A stretch of DNA of 64,000 nucleotides, from the NCBI GenBank assembly GCA_007922225.1, contig ML679946.1, positions 97,098,759 through 97,162,758 on the forward strand. Direction: 5' to 3'. Positions 1-12,096 of this stretch are shown piece after piece. The stretch is from Emydura subglobosa (Eukaryota > Chordata > Testudines > Chelidae). The translations under genes were made by a program, and so were the position numbers. The notes below the pieces were generated by a model, which did no database searches, was not told the DNA's origin, and was given only the letters and a program-made list of their open reading frames with translations. Numbering within the stretch: position 1 is the stretch's first letter; each line of letters begins with the position of its first letter.

Positions 1-692
1 ATATTGTAAGCACAGAGCTGTGTGCACACCACATAAGAAAAGTCTTACTTAGTATTTTCACCGTTCCCCTCTCAACACAGTGTCTCTTGCTTCCTGTGCA
101 CTCTCTTCCATTGTCTCTGCTTACTGCTTTATTCCATCATTGTATCTTATCATTCCACTACTCTGCTTGCCCAATGAATTATTAATATTGTTTTTATGCT
201 GAATGTTCCTGCTTCACACATAATTTGACCTTACTTACTGAACGAGTAACTGTGTCAGCCCCTCAGGACATATTACCCATATTCTTTCTATGAAACACTT
301 TCCTTGCCTATGTTGTTTGCCTAAGCAGACTTCAAAACACTTTGAACATAGTCTCACATATGTTTTTTAATTAGCTCATCATTTATTGGGCTATATGAAA
401 TTGAAAATAAAAGACTAACCATCCATTTGAATCTTCAAATACTGCTTAGAAAGGAGTTGAACAGTGTGTGGGTTGAGTTCATAGGGATAGATTACAGATA
501 ATTGGAAAATATTTCTCATTTTTTCATACTGAGCCCTAATTCAGCAAAACATGTGCTTATACCATCCCTATCGAGCAAAGCACTTAATCCTGTGTTTTGC
601 TGAACAGGAATGGACCTAAGCATATCCTATCCTTAACATAGGGGTCATCCTCTTCCCTGTAGGCCATTCAGCTTCACTCCCATTGGGAGAAA
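1..692. other. Intergenic, no gene seen
   Basis: AT-rich sequence with stops in all frames. I recognise no repeat family, exon or RNA gene before the CR1 end at 693. Confidence 0.6.
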
Positions 693-2290
693 CCATAGAA
701 ACATAGGGCTGGAAGGGACCTCAAGAAGTCATCTAGTTTATGTATCATTGTGAGACAGGGTTTGTTTGTAATTCAGTGGAAGAGGGTGACCACATCTCCA
801 CTAAAAATGAAGAACAGTGGGCGGTGATTAGGAAAATTCATTCAGGTTGTAACACCCCCAGAGAAGTACCATCACCTGGAGATGCTCACATACGCTAGTT
901 CAATCTGGATTCTCCAGAGACCCACAAACAAAGAATCCTTCCTAGGCAAGGTTGGAAGGACTTTGGCCTACGGAGGCCCCATAACATGATGGGTGAACTC
1001 TGGTAAGCTTTTAGGGTGTGTGTAGCTTCTTTCATTGTTTTAATAAATTTTCTCTGTTATGCTATCACCTTAAGAATAAATGTGCTTGCTTTAAGGGGCT
1101 GTGTGGTAATTTATAACTGCTGGCAATCCCACTGTTCATAGCCTTCAAAGAGAAAGCAAAGCATAGTTGCTGACCTGTTGAGGCAGTCTGGTTTGCTGAG
1201 GATATCACAGTGTAGGCAGGGAACCGTGCAGCCTGGGAAAACCCTGGTCAGAAGGAAGCGAGATGTATGACTCCATCCAGATGGGATCTGGAAGCCTGAA
1301 AGTAGGTGCCTTGGGTGGATCACGGAGGGATAATACAGGTGCAGTTGCCCTGAATTGTGACAGTCACCTAGTCCATCCCCCTGCGATGAGACAGGAACAA
1401 GTTTATCTAAACCATCCCTGACAGGTGTTTGTCTAACCTGTTCTTAAAAACCTCCATGGATGGGGATTCCACAACTTCCTTTGGTAACCTATTCCAGTTC
1501 TTAACTATCCTTATAGTTAGGAAGTTATATTTAATATCTAACCATAATCTCCCGTGGTACAAATTAAGCCCATTTATGTCTTGTCCTATCTTGAGTGGAC
1601 ATGAAGAACAATTGATCCTAGTCCTCTTCATAACACCCCTTAACAAATTTGAAGAATATTATTAGGTCCCTCCTCCGTCTCTTTTCCCCAGACTAACCAT
1701 GCCCAGTTTTTTTAAAACTTTTCATCATAGGTCAGGTTTTCTAAGCCTTTTATCATTTTTATTGCTCTCCTCTGGACTCTCTCCTGTTTGTCCACATTTT
1801 TCTTGAAGTGTGGCACCCCAAAACTGGACACAACACTCCATCAGAAGCATCACCAGTGCCAATAAGAAACAATTACTTTCAGTGTCTTATATAGGACACT
1901 CCCGTTAATACATCCCAGAAGGATATTAGCCTTTTTTCAATTGCATCACGTTGTTGACTCATGTTCAATTTATGTTCTACTATAACCTCCACATCCTTTT
2001 CTCCAGTATTACTGCCTAGCCAGTTATTCCCCACTTATTTTTCCTTACTAACTGTAGTACTTTGCACTTGCCTCTAATGAATTTCATCTTTCTGATTTCA
2101 GACCAATTCTCTAGTTTATCAAGGCAATTATGAATACTAATCTTGTCCTCCAAAGTTTTTACAAACCCTCCCAGTTTGATATCATCCACAAATTTTATAA
2201 GCGTACTCTCCATTCCATTACCTAGATCACTAATGAAAATTATTGAATAGCACCAGACTTCGTACAGACCCCTACAGGACCCCCACTAGG
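693..2290 (-). mobile_element. CR1 LINE fragment, minus strand, split by an insertion
   Basis: The 3' end lies at 693-740, with the CR1 terminal pattern CCATAGAAACATAGGGCTGG on the plus strand. The body resumes at 1363 and runs to about 2290. On the minus strand the 1407-1646 reading frame carries the end of the reverse-transcriptase ORF (NWNRLPKEVVESPSMEVFK). The 2016-2213 frame carries the palm motif FVDDIKL (consensus FADDTKL). Several frame changes and stops show a dead, 5'-truncated copy. The 741-1362 block interrupts it, so this CR1 is the older element. Confidence 0.9.
741..1362 (+). mobile_element. LTR-like insertion inside CR1
   Basis: The 622-bp block begins TGTATC and ends TTGTGACA, as LTRs begin with TG and end with CA. 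It contains a TTAATAAATTTT polyadenylation-like signal near 1040. CR1 sequence stops at about 737-740 and resumes at 1363. The flanks share GTCATCTAGT (728-737) and GTCACCTAGT (1363-1372), a 10-bp near-duplication with 1 mismatch that is longer than usual for LTR elements. A solo or partial LTR is most likely, but another transposon class is possible. Confidence 0.55.
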
Positions 2291-2494
2291 TATGTAGGTT
2301 TTGAAAGGGGGCATCTTTGCTAAGGGCACTTTTAGCTTCACTCTCATTGAGAATAATAGGAGGTAGCAACCATTTTGAAAGGTGGTTATTATTCGTTGAA
2401 GTTTCTGTAGAAGAACATTGTCAGTCGTCCTCTGCTGAAGAAGCAGCTTTCCGTTATGAAGAATAGTAACACGAAATGACAATCCTAAAAAATT
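2291..2494. other. Unassigned segment between two CR1 fragments
   Basis: About 200 bp that does not read as CR1. It is possibly an unidentified old repeat. No coding signal is seen. Confidence 0.4.
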
Positions 2495-3215
2495 CTTCTA
2501 TTAGTTAATTATAATAACTCTGGATATTCTTGATATCCATATCAACATCCATTCCCTTTATTAATCTTGCTACATTCTTGACCTCGATGACTTCCTGGGC
2601 TTTGAATTCCACAGTCTGATTATGTATTGTGTGAGAAAAGTATTTCCTTTCATGAATTCTGAATTTGCCACCTTTTTATTTCATGGAATATTCCCTTGCT
2701 CTTGGGTTATGAGACAGGTAGAACAGACGTTCCTGAACTACCATCTCTAGAACATTCATAATTTTCTAGATTTTTATCCTGTACCCTCTTATTTGTCTCC
2801 TTGCTAACATAAACAATCCCAATCTTTTTAATCTCCCATCAGAACAGAGTTTTTCCACACCTCTGATCATTCTCATTGCATTTCCTGAGCTCTCTTTAAT
2901 TCTGCATTAACCTTTTTTTAAATGGGGTGATTAGTTTTCTTAGCATATGTGCAACGTGCCTTAAGTGGCACCTAACCAGGATTCATCACCGAATTTGGTC
3001 CACTGGTTGGATCATTAGCTTCCCTGGCTTGGGCCAGGTACTGACAGAGAAAGTGATGTGAACGCTGATCTGTGTCCTCCCAGAGGTGATCAGTAACACA
3101 TTCTGTATTACAGATGAGAACACACCATCTGGTTTATATAATGGTCTTATAATATACTCTGCATTATTTTCCATCCTGGTCCTTACATATCCTAAAATAT
3201 GCTATATTCTTCACA
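2495..3215 (-). mobile_element. CR1/L3-like LINE relic, minus strand
   Basis: The plus strand reads as the complement of a CR1-type ORF end. It includes GTGAGAAAAGTATTTCC and a later block at 3110-3210 (TTTATATAATGGTCTTATAA) that continues the same element. About 150 bp between 2955 and 3110 does not match the remembered pattern and may be an insertion or strong divergence. It is a different, older subfamily from the 693-2290 copy. Confidence 0.65.
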
Positions 3216-3328
3216 TGCAACAAAGTGGTTGAAATCTCCTTTTAAAGTGAAAACAGTGGAATCTGAACTAGCGTTTAAGAAACTGCTATTATTTATGCTA
3301 ATTAGTTTACTATAACAGAAAATGTTTA

Positions 3329-3968
3329 CAGTGGACAAGAAGATGGATATGAGTCAACAGTGTGCCCTTGTTGCCAAAAAGGCTAATGGAATATTGGGCT
3401 GCATTAGTAGGAGCATTGCCAGTAGATCAAGGGAAGTGATTATCCCCCTTTATTCGGTACTGGTGAGACCACATTTGGAGTTTTGTTTCCAGTTTTGAGC
3501 CCCGCACTACAGGAAGGATGTGGACAATTTGGAGAGATTCCAGCAGGAGCACATGACTTATAAGGAGAGGCTGAGAGAAGTGACTTGTTTAGTCTGCAGA
3601 AGAGAAGAATGAGGGGGGTATTTGATAGTGGCCTTTAATTACCTGAAGGGAGGTTCCAGGAAGGATGGAGCTGGGCTGTTCTCAGTGGTGGCAGATGACA
3701 GAACAAGGAGCAATAGTCTCAAGTTGAAGTCGGGGAGGTCTAGGTTGGATATTAGGAAAATCTTTTTCACAAAGAGGGTGGTAAAGCACTGGAATGGGTT
3801 TCCTAGGGAAGTGGTGGAATCTCCATCCTTAGAAGCTTTTAAGAGTCAGATTGACAAAGCCCTGGCTGGGATGATTTAGCTGGGGTTGGTCCTGCTTTGA
3901 GCAGGGGGTTGGACTAGATGACCTCCTGAAGTCCCTTCCAACCCTAAACTTTTATGAATCTATAAATT
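3329..3968 (+). mobile_element. CR1 LINE 3' fragment, plus strand
   Basis: The fragment encodes the C-terminal part of the CR1 reverse-transcriptase ORF. It starts at the [12 protein letters not shown] segment, continues through [18 protein letters not shown] and ends with FFTKRVVKHWNGFPREVVES, stopping at 3877-3879. An in-frame TGA at 3496-3498 and frame changes near 3540-3615 break the ORF. The non-coding 3' end (TGGACTAGATGACCTCCTGA, then ATGAATCTATAAATT) is intact. Confidence 0.92.
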
Positions 3969-4899
3969 ATAAAATGTAGGCAATTCCACTAGGGGTAATT
4001 GTTAAAATTCAAAATGAATATAATCTATAACCAAGGAATTCCATGTATTTGTTGGCCTTTTGAAGAAAATAACTATCCCTCTTTACCATTTGAAAAATCT
4101 AGTTAGAATTTTATTATAGCCTCACCAGCTTTAAGGTTTTCACAGGTAAACAAAGTTTGTGTAGATTCTGTTATCTGGTCCTGACACTTGCTTTACACTG
4201 CTTTCACATGAGTGCTGCACACAGCAGTCTTATCAGAATACATTCATTGCAGGAAATATAATAGACTTTTCTCTAATAGTCACTTTCAGTGTATAAATTA
4301 CTCTTGAATGTCTTAAAACTTGGTAAATTAAATTCCCTCCCACTTGCCTTTCCACATGCAAAATCAGAAAAGAAGACTAGGTACAAAAGAAATTATTACC
4401 ATCACAACTTGTAGAGCAGAGGGTTTTAAAAAAAAATTAAAGTCAATTAATTTAAATGTCAGTGTCAACTCATTGTCAGGTTATGGTCTTAAAATTTTTA
4501 TTTTTTTTCCCTTCAAATGTCAACCTTGAAATAAAATTGGTATAAAATATTAAATTACTAATCTGGATCTACCTCATTACAAGATAAACCTCTGGCAAGG
4601 ACTGAAGTAAGGGGGAATAGAATTCTTTGCTTGCTGAATTCAAATACGTCTGAAACTGTTTCCTTCTTATCATACTAACATCACCCTTGCAATCAGGTCT
4701 CCACAGGGGGGGAGCGTTTTGGATCTGGGCCAGTGGGATTCTGAGTGGGCACAATGGTTTGTCTGGGTAGATTGGAGCAGTTAGCTGGATATTACCCAGT
4801 CATATACTTTTCTTTTCTCTTCCCCGCCCTTCCACTCCCCCCAAGTTTGGGGTAATGGGGAAAGAAACTGAATGGGATTTACTGAGAAATCCAATAAAA
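3969..4899. other. No gene or clear repeat seen
   Basis: AT-rich sequence with short homopolymers. The 60-95 aa ORFs here resemble no family. Confidence 0.5.
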
Positions 4900-5140
4900 T
4901 AGTTGTGACACATGGTACCCCAAAGCAGCACACTGTGAACTCCAAAAAACTTGCGTAACTCCCGTCAACTTCTGTGCTTCTGTTCTGCACTCTGTCTTCA
5001 ATGCACTGCGCCACTTGAGGAGGTGGTCTTAATAAGTCAATTTCTGGATTGACTGAGCGGGTCTTCACTGACCGCTCAGTCGATCCAGATAAGTTGATCT
5101 GATGGCGGCAAATTTGCCAGCGTCAGTGAAGACATAACCT
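4900..5140. mobile_element. Non-autonomous TIR element, copy 1 of a hairpin-bearing family
   Basis: The right end reads GTCAGTGAAGACATAACC, like the GTCTACA-type TIR ends elsewhere in the window. A conserved internal hairpin has 15-bp arms at 5046-5060 and 5072-5086 (GGATTGACTGAGCGG against its complement, 1 mismatch). The same hairpin occurs in the elements at 25.2 and 29.9 kb. The left end is unclear and may be truncated. Confidence 0.6.
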
Positions 5141-5339
5141 GAAAGGTCATAGTCTGCTAAAACCCATTATGCTGTTGAAACATGTGTATTGTTAGTGAGT
5201 GTGCAGTTATAAAGATTTTGCTGTTTAGTTAAAAGAAATATGCTATACATTTAAAAGTTTCTTCTAAGGAGTGATGGTCTCATCCAGGAGGGTGAAAGAG
5301 CTATTAACCTGCAATGAAGTTGTAATTGTAATCAAAGAA

Positions 5340-6156
5340 TGTACAATTCAATGGCTGTTGAGGAAGCACCGCACAGTGAGATGTTCAACTCAGGTGACTC
5401 AGCAGAGCTCACCTAGACATGCCTATATTAATGTCTACTGACCACATGCTCAGAAGATATAAAGTAAGGAACTGTGGTTGCAGGCTTTGGCCTTTTCCCC
5501 CCATTCCTATCCCCACCAATGCTAGATTACTGGAAGAAAGAGACTACAGCTAGAGACTGGTCTCGGGCTACAGGAGATAGCCTGTGTATTGAGACCTGGA
5601 ACATCCAAGTGGTGTGAGAAAATTGTTTAATCTAGATACTGCCTAGTGTTAAAGGTTTTAGATTGTGTGTTTATCTTTATCTTCTTTGATATCCATCTCT
5701 CATTTCTTATACCTACCACTTATACTCAACTAAAGTCGACCTTGCTGTAGTTAATAAACCTGTTTTATATTTTCAACTAAAACAGCATGTTTCAGTAAAG
5801 TGTTTGGAAAAATCTTAGTTAAAAGTTGGTGTATGTCTTCTCCACGCTGAGGGAGGGGCGGGCCAGGTGATAAATTTACTGGTCAGACTTCTGACCAGGG
5901 CAGGACAGGGCAACTTTGTGGTGCAGGGCAGGGAGCTGGAGCAGACTGGCTGGCTCTGTGGGATTTGTGAGTGGCTTTGTCAGCATTCATGTGATCTAGC
6001 TGGGCATGTAGCTTCACATATTTATGGGCTGAGTGATAACAGCACCTGGAAAGGTTTGCTGATTGTCACTAGCAAAGCATTGTGAGGGATAGCCCAGGCT
6101 GGAGAGTTAAGAGGATGCAGCAGTACCCCAGTCCCAGGTTGTATCCCAAAGGTACA
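5340..6156 (+). mobile_element. Solo LTR of a retroviral or Gypsy-type element
   Basis: The block begins TGTACAATTC and ends AAAGGTACA. It has a TATA-like AGATATAAAG at 5455-5464 and a polyadenylation signal AATAAA at 5753-5758, in the order expected of an LTR (promoter, R, polyA signal, U5). No internal retroviral sequence lies beside it. No target-site duplication is clear, so the boundaries are tentative. Confidence 0.65.
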
Positions 6157-6630
6157 ATACTGATGGCTCCTCTTAGCCTCTTATTACTTAGCTATTTGTT
6201 TCTATTTGTAATATTTTCTCTAAACAAGTTGTCACCTCATTTCAACCTGCCCTTTGACTTAGTGGAGCTGCATCTGCCACTCATAGGGATGAATTTGGCA
6301 GGTAAGGACTACGGATTGTTATTGTTTCAATTTCACACCAGATATCACCGTGGCTGTGAAACTGCATGTGAGACTAGGGAGACCCACATCAAATTGCAGG
6401 CATTATCAGACATTCTCCTTGTCTCTGTCTCCATTCTAGGATTTTTTTTTTATTGCTTCTTATAGGGTCAACGAAACTGTTTCTCTTTCCGTTCTTCACT
6501 GTTACTGTTTGTATATTTGGGTGCTACCATTCCTATATATGTATAGACAGTTTACACATTAAATAAACATACTTTTTGTTACATAAAATTAGCACATTAT
6601 AGTCCAAATTCTACTCATGGATTTCAATGG

Positions 6631-7993
6631 GTAGCATGATTTGGTGGTGAGGGCACTACAATAAAGGTCTGGAAGCTCAGGCTCTATTCCCAGTGTGACG
6701 TTGGCTGGATTAGAGGGACCATTTATGATATTATTTAACACCAATATGTCAAAATTAGAATAATTCATATGATATAGGCTATGGCAGGTACCATTAGAAA
6801 GGTTATAGTTTGCTCAGTAGGATGGTACTGTTTATGTGCAGGTGTCATATCTGTATTGGAAGTTATGGGTATGTTTGATGTATCCATATTTCAACTTGTT
6901 CCATGTTTCTGGGAGACACCCCAGAGAGGATGGGAGCAGCACTAGACTGCTTAATGGTCCATTAAGAAAACTCACGGGTACAGTGGGTCCAGGGAAAGAA
7001 GCCAGGGCTACATCTGATGAGTCACCAGGACATGTAAGAACATGCCCTATGGACAGGGGACTCTCTGACTCTGAGGCTTTTCCATGCTATGTGCTGAGGG
7101 CTTGTGTTTGAAACAAGCCACATGGCAATCCACTATAAAAGGCAGCTGCACCACATCCATATTGTCTTCCGTCAGTCTTCAGTCTTCATCTACCTCTGGA
7201 TCAACTTCTGTACAACTGAAGCTGTGAAACAAAGGACTTTGACTCATCAAGGTACTGGATGTACATCAGAGGGACTATACAAGCCTGCAAATTCCACAAT
7301 TCTAATGAAAACCTCAAATATATGAACTTTCAGATCCTTTATATCTATCTGACTGCTTTAATCCTTTAACATTTCTCTTATAGTTTGTGTCTTTCCTTTT
7401 ATAATAAACCTTTAGTTTTAGTTACTAGGGGTTGGCTGGCAACGTGGTGTTTTGGGTAAGATCCAAACTTATATTGATCTGGTAATGTGGCTGACCCTTT
7501 GGGGATCAGGAGAATCTTTTTGGTAAAGAGCATAGAGTTTTAAATAACATATCTCTTTACTGGACCTAGTGGCTGATTGGGAGCGAGCGACTGAAATGCA
7601 ATAAGGGGGCTGTGTACTTTTGTTTTAGCTTCTTGATAACCAGATAATCAGAATCATTGTCTGTGGCTGGTTGGAAAGTCTAAATTAAGTGTTACTTACC
7701 AGTATTGGAAGAATTTGCTCTCCATTTGCGGCCTGCCTTGACCTTGGCATTTTCAGATGGTCTACCCTAGGCATGGATGGTCACAACCAGCTCTGCTAAT
7801 GGCCTTCTGTATAACCTTGGGCAAGTCATTTTACCTCTATGTTTCTCTCCCCACCATTAATCTTTCTTGTGTATTTAGGGAACGAGCTGTTTGTGGTAAC
7901 TACTGTTTCTCCCAATGTATTTGTAGATCACCTGGTACAATGGGCTCCTGATCTTGGTTAGGACTTCTAGGCACTATCATAATATAAATGATA
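6631..7993 (+). mobile_element. MIR-like tRNA-derived SINE interrupted by an LTR
   Basis: The tRNA-like head (A box in TAGCATGATTTGGTGG, B box in GCTCTATTCCCAG) ends at 6693. The body resumes at 7786 with CCAGCTCTGCTAATGG and CCTTGGGCAAGTCATTTTAC. The tail has the CACCTGGTACAATGGGCTCC block ending about 7993. The join is exact if the 6694-7785 LTR is removed, which supports both assignments. Confidence 0.8.
6694..7785 (+). mobile_element. Solo LTR inserted in a SINE
   Basis: The 1,092-bp element begins TGTGACG and ends GGTCACA (short terminal inversion). The flanks are CCCAG (6689-6693) and ACCAG (7786-7790), a 4-5 bp target-site duplication. A TATA box (CACTATAAAAGG) lies at 7131-7142 and AATAAA at 7403-7408, giving plus orientation. 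No gag, pol or env sequence is present. The length and short duplication fit an endogenous retrovirus or Gypsy LTR left by recombination. Confidence 0.82.
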
Positions 7994-9619
7994 TATTTAG
8001 GGTAGCACAGGTGTAGCTGAAGGCAGAATTTGCCCCATTACATGGAGTGTGTAAAATGCACTTGGGCTATGAATTAAAATCAACTGGAGCTGCAAGAGCT
8101 CAGCACCCCTCAAAATTGAGCACATATGATATAATCTAGCTGTCTGAATGCTCTTTTTTGAGGTCTTCTCTTTTCACTCAAAAGGTGGGTTTTTTTTAAA
8201 TGATCTAGTTTCAGTGCATGCTCCTGTATTCTAAATGTACAAAGCAACTGAGAAACAGCCAGCAGATTTTTCCCTGTGTAAGTAAATGCTCTAGCCATCT
8301 CAGTACAGTGTCTGTGCTGCTGAATGATGTATGATTTAAACTGTGATTTGATATTGATCACTGTCAATTCCCCAAATTCGAGATAAACCCATTTTCTGTT
8401 GTTGGTGGGTTTTTTTCCCTAATACCGATAGAAGGCATATTAGAAGTAAGATATTAGCAACACTCCAGGTGCCAAAAACGCTCAGCTCAGGAGGGCAAGC
8501 CAGATAATCCAATTTTAATTTCCCCAGTTTCTGTGTCGCACAATTGTGGGTCAATCAGTGATACGGAACCCAGCAGTCTGCTTTGCATTAACAAGGAAAT
8601 TCAAACTGGCCCCTTAATCTTGAAAAGAAGAAATCATTTTGCCTGATTTAACTGACAAGCAGAAAGTATGTCAGGATGTGGGGAGACAAGAATGGTTATC
8701 ATTTAGTAAATCCCCTGTGAAATATACCTGTATAGCAGCATAAATCTTTCACTGCAACATTGTCTGAAATGGAGATTGATATGCTTGGGAAGAAAGTAGA
8801 TATGTCATTCCTAAAAGCATTTTGAAGGCTGAGTGGGAATGTAGGTGAAAAAATGTCTACACTTGAGATTGGGGGAAAGTGAAGAGGTTCAGTGTTTGGG
8901 TTTGTTTTGGATAATGAGCCAAAAGTTCAGCTGATTAATTGGTTCCTCCTCTCTAAATCTCACTAGTCTGTAAATCATGTGAGAACATTTGTAGAGTCAT
9001 CCTCTCTCACAAGCTCTCCAGTACTCTCTGCTTTCATCACACCAGATTAGAATCTTTCATGCCAGCCCAGTATTTCTCCTTCCAGACCTGGCTGGCACTA
9101 GGAATAGCAGGGTGGGGGAGTGGTGTAGAATTTAGTTGAACTTTTATATACCCTAGGAAAAGTTCAGGTGCAGGTTCCAGTCTAGGCAAAGGTTTTAATA
9201 CAACATGGCCCTGAAACCAAAAGCCAGATCTGAACACCCTCAGACCTTAGGTGACGTTTGAACCCCGGTCTGAATTCACAATCTGGGCCCATCACCAGCT
9301 CTAATTGGCTTTTATTTTATCTGAACTGATTCACCTATTCTTGCTGCTCACTATGCTAGTATGTGAAGAAGTCTGCTTCGTGATCCTGCTTCTGTGACAG
9401 TCAATGGCAAAATGGCCCATGACTTCAGTGGACCAAGGCCTAAATGAAATCCAGCTAGTGCCTTGAAATTAAATTGGGTGGTGTTCATTAAACGATATTG
9501 ATGATGTATCGTTTATAATGTGGGTCAGTCATGGTCTGCAAACTGGAAATGATGTACAAAGGTATCACAGCTAGGGATGGCATATATTTAGTTCACATAA
9601 TTTCGAGCCAATTGGAGCA
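7994..9619. other. Mostly unique, no gene seen
   Basis: No supported exon. Near 8010-8105 and 9240-9470 there are short stretches of the old palindrome type (for example CTCAGCACCCCTCAAAATTG), too decayed to delimit. Confidence 0.45.
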
Positions 9620-9875
9620 CCCTGCCCATCTATGTGACTGTGTTATCTTATCACTGCTACCCTCATTCTTTCTCCCCATCTCCTCCTACCGTTTAAACAC
9701 TCATTGTGTCTTTTCTTAAATAGAATGCAAGCATTTGGGTGGGGGAGGGGAGAGGGACAGTATCTTCCTGTGTATTTGTACAGCACAATTATACAGCCTA
9801 GTACAACGGGTCCCAATCCTGAAATGGCCTTTAGGCACTATGGTTGTAATACTAATAATAAATAATAATACAATA
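9620..9875 (+). mobile_element. MIR-like SINE body and tail, plus strand
   Basis: The recognisable part is TATTTGTACAGCACAATTAT, then CCTAGTACAACGGGTCCCAA, ending in an AATAATAAATAATAATA tail. The head is too diverged to see tRNA boxes. Confidence 0.6.
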
Positions 9876-10719
9876 TGAAAAAAAACCTTTGGTACTCTCA
9901 CTCTGGGGTTGCACAAGTGTGACTGAGGGTATAATTTGCCCCTGCCTTGCCTAAGTACTTGTGAGGATGATCTAACAAGTAGTGGACATGGCCACCATTA
10001 CCTGGTGGCACAGGGAGAAAATTGGGAAACTGACCATCTCGCTTACAAGAGACTTTGTAAATTAAGAACAGCTTGTTTGTCACTTGCTCTGAAGGACACC
10101 TTTGTTTGCTGTTTCATTCTCTCGTGGCCAAGAGAAAAGTTTTGACTCTCAGTACACTGGGCAAGAGTGGAGAATCACTCTCCAGAGAACTATATGTGCC
10201 TTAAAATTTCCAGATGAAACAGAATTCATCAGCATTTACTATTACATTTACATCTACCTAACTTACCTCACTTGCCCAGTCTTAACTTTGTCCTCTAACC
10301 TTTACAAGCACACATGTAAAGGTTAGCAAAATCAAATGATGTATTTCTTGGAGATTATCAAATACCATTGTCTATGCAAAGAATCAAATTCCTACACTAA
10401 CTAGTATTCTAATGTTATTCACTACATAAATATCACAAATACTAATCCCTGCATCATATAATTACAAGGAATATAGCTAACATACAATTTTCAAAGACTT
10501 CATACATTTCTCTACATGTATACCACCATATAATCAAATCAATTACTCCAGTTCTACTAATAAAAATATTCCTTTACTCCACCCATACATTAGTTTGAAC
10601 AAATGTGTACACCATTGACATAATTTGCTGTATCCTGGGATTGTACTTCTTTTAAAATATCTGCTATGTATTGAACAGACAAGATAAAAAATCAACAATA
10701 TATACCCAACGGTGGATGG
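9876..10719. other. No gene or clear repeat seen
   Basis: AT-rich sequence with only short ORFs lacking family resemblance. Confidence 0.5.
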
Positions 10720-10978
10720 CCATTACAGAACAACACAAGGAGCCAAAGTAAATGTTGAGTAAGTGGTGTAAATTGGGATAGGGGTAACAACAAGCAATGT
10801 GACTAATTTGCAGCAAGGGAGATGTAGGTTATGTATTGGGAAAAACTTTCTAACTATAAGGATAGTTAAGCAATGGAACAGGTTACCAGGAAGACTGTGA
10901 AATCCTGATTTTTTTAAAACCAGGTTAGACAAAAACTTGTCTAGGTTTACTTGATGACCTCTATTTCTATGATTCTAG
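10720..10978 (+). mobile_element. CR1 LINE 3' fragment, plus strand, degraded
   Basis: The fragment reads ATTACAGAACAACACAAGGA, then GTTAAGCAATGGAACAGG and ends TTTCTATGATTCTA. It is the last part of the ORF plus the terminal repeat, with internal deletions and stops. Confidence 0.8.
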
Positions 10979-11249
10979 GTTAGTGAATGATAAAGGACGG
11001 GTTGGTTGTGAAGAACTGGCTGGATACCTAAACTGTTCATTTGTAGTGTTTTTACTGTTTGGGTTTTGCTTTTGAAAATGTGTCAAACTTTCTTTACAAA
11101 AAATGTGATTCTGGTGTGTGAGATGGGGGTTATTAGCTGGATTCCTTTGAAACTTGTTTTAACCAAGTTTTTCTATGGAATTTTTTTTTATTCTCCTTAT
11201 TTCAAAGACTTTTTCCTATGATTCACAAAGGCATACTCTATGCTAAAGA

Positions 11250-11455
11250 ATGAGAGAGAGAGACCTTTTTAGTGGACCAACTTCTGTTTGGGAGAGTCAA
11301 GCTTTCGAGCTTACACAAAGCTCTTCAGCTCTGTTTAAGCCTGAAAGTTTGTCTCTCTCCCCAACAGAAGTTGGTCCAATAAAATATATTACCTCACCCA
11401 CCTCATCTTTCTAATATCCTGGGACAAACATGGCTACAACAGCACTGCAAACAAA
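11250..11455. mobile_element. Head-to-head pair of Penelope-like terminal sequences
   Basis: A long inverted repeat has outer arms 11274-11296 and about 11353-11377 (GGACCAACTTCTGTTTGGG against its complement). The similarity extends inward to an axis near 11325. The right part continues with AATAAAATATATTACCTCAC and ACAAACATGGCTACAACAGC, which I remember as the terminal module of reptile Penelope-like elements. On the minus strand 11303-11328 reads CTGAAGA, a GCTT/AAGC stem-loop and CGAAA, matching the CUGANGA...GAAA core of hammerhead ribozymes carried by such elements. Confidence 0.5.
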
Positions 11456-12096
11456 GAGTGAGAGAGTCATTTTCAGAGCAGTGTGTATAGATTCACGTGC
11501 CCAATGCTCATTCTAAATGGGTGAAATTCATTTCTGTGCAAGACCTATGAAACCCCCTCAGTCTTCAAAATAGGGCTGAAGTGGAATTTAAGTGGTACAT
11601 GGGGCTTGTGCTGGCTTTTTAATATTACTGGTTCACCCAATTATAATAATCCCTTGTCTAATTCTTCATACACAGCACTGAAAATGTTACCACTAAACTG
11701 TGCGCAAATTTTCATTAAAAAAAATTATGAACTAATCTATTTTTCTGAAGTCATTATATTTTTTTAAAAAATATTTATACATTTTAATATTATATATATA
11801 GGGAAAAGAAAATCAGACTCTTGTAATGCATAATATCACAATATTGTCATTGAAAATATAGGTCCAGATTCTGAACTGGTAAAATCCATTAATTTCAGTG
11901 GAGCTATGCTAATTTATATCAACTGATGATACGGCTCATAGTGGTCTATAATCTTACTTTAGGAGGGGGGAAATTACATTTAAACACTATAAGTGCACGA
12001 TTTAGTTATCTCACACCTGAAAAAGATTTACCAAGATATGTTTCATTCGTGGATGAGATTATTTCCTTGCGCTCCCCCATCTGTCTGAATCCACCT
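11456..12096. other. No gene; half of an old palindromic repeat at 11861-11938
   Basis: The segment holds A/T runs and a TA microsatellite near 11790. GGTCCAGATTCTGAACTGGT followed by CAGTGGAGCTATGCTAATTT resembles one arm of the palindromic family seen complete at 17402-17485. Confidence 0.5.
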
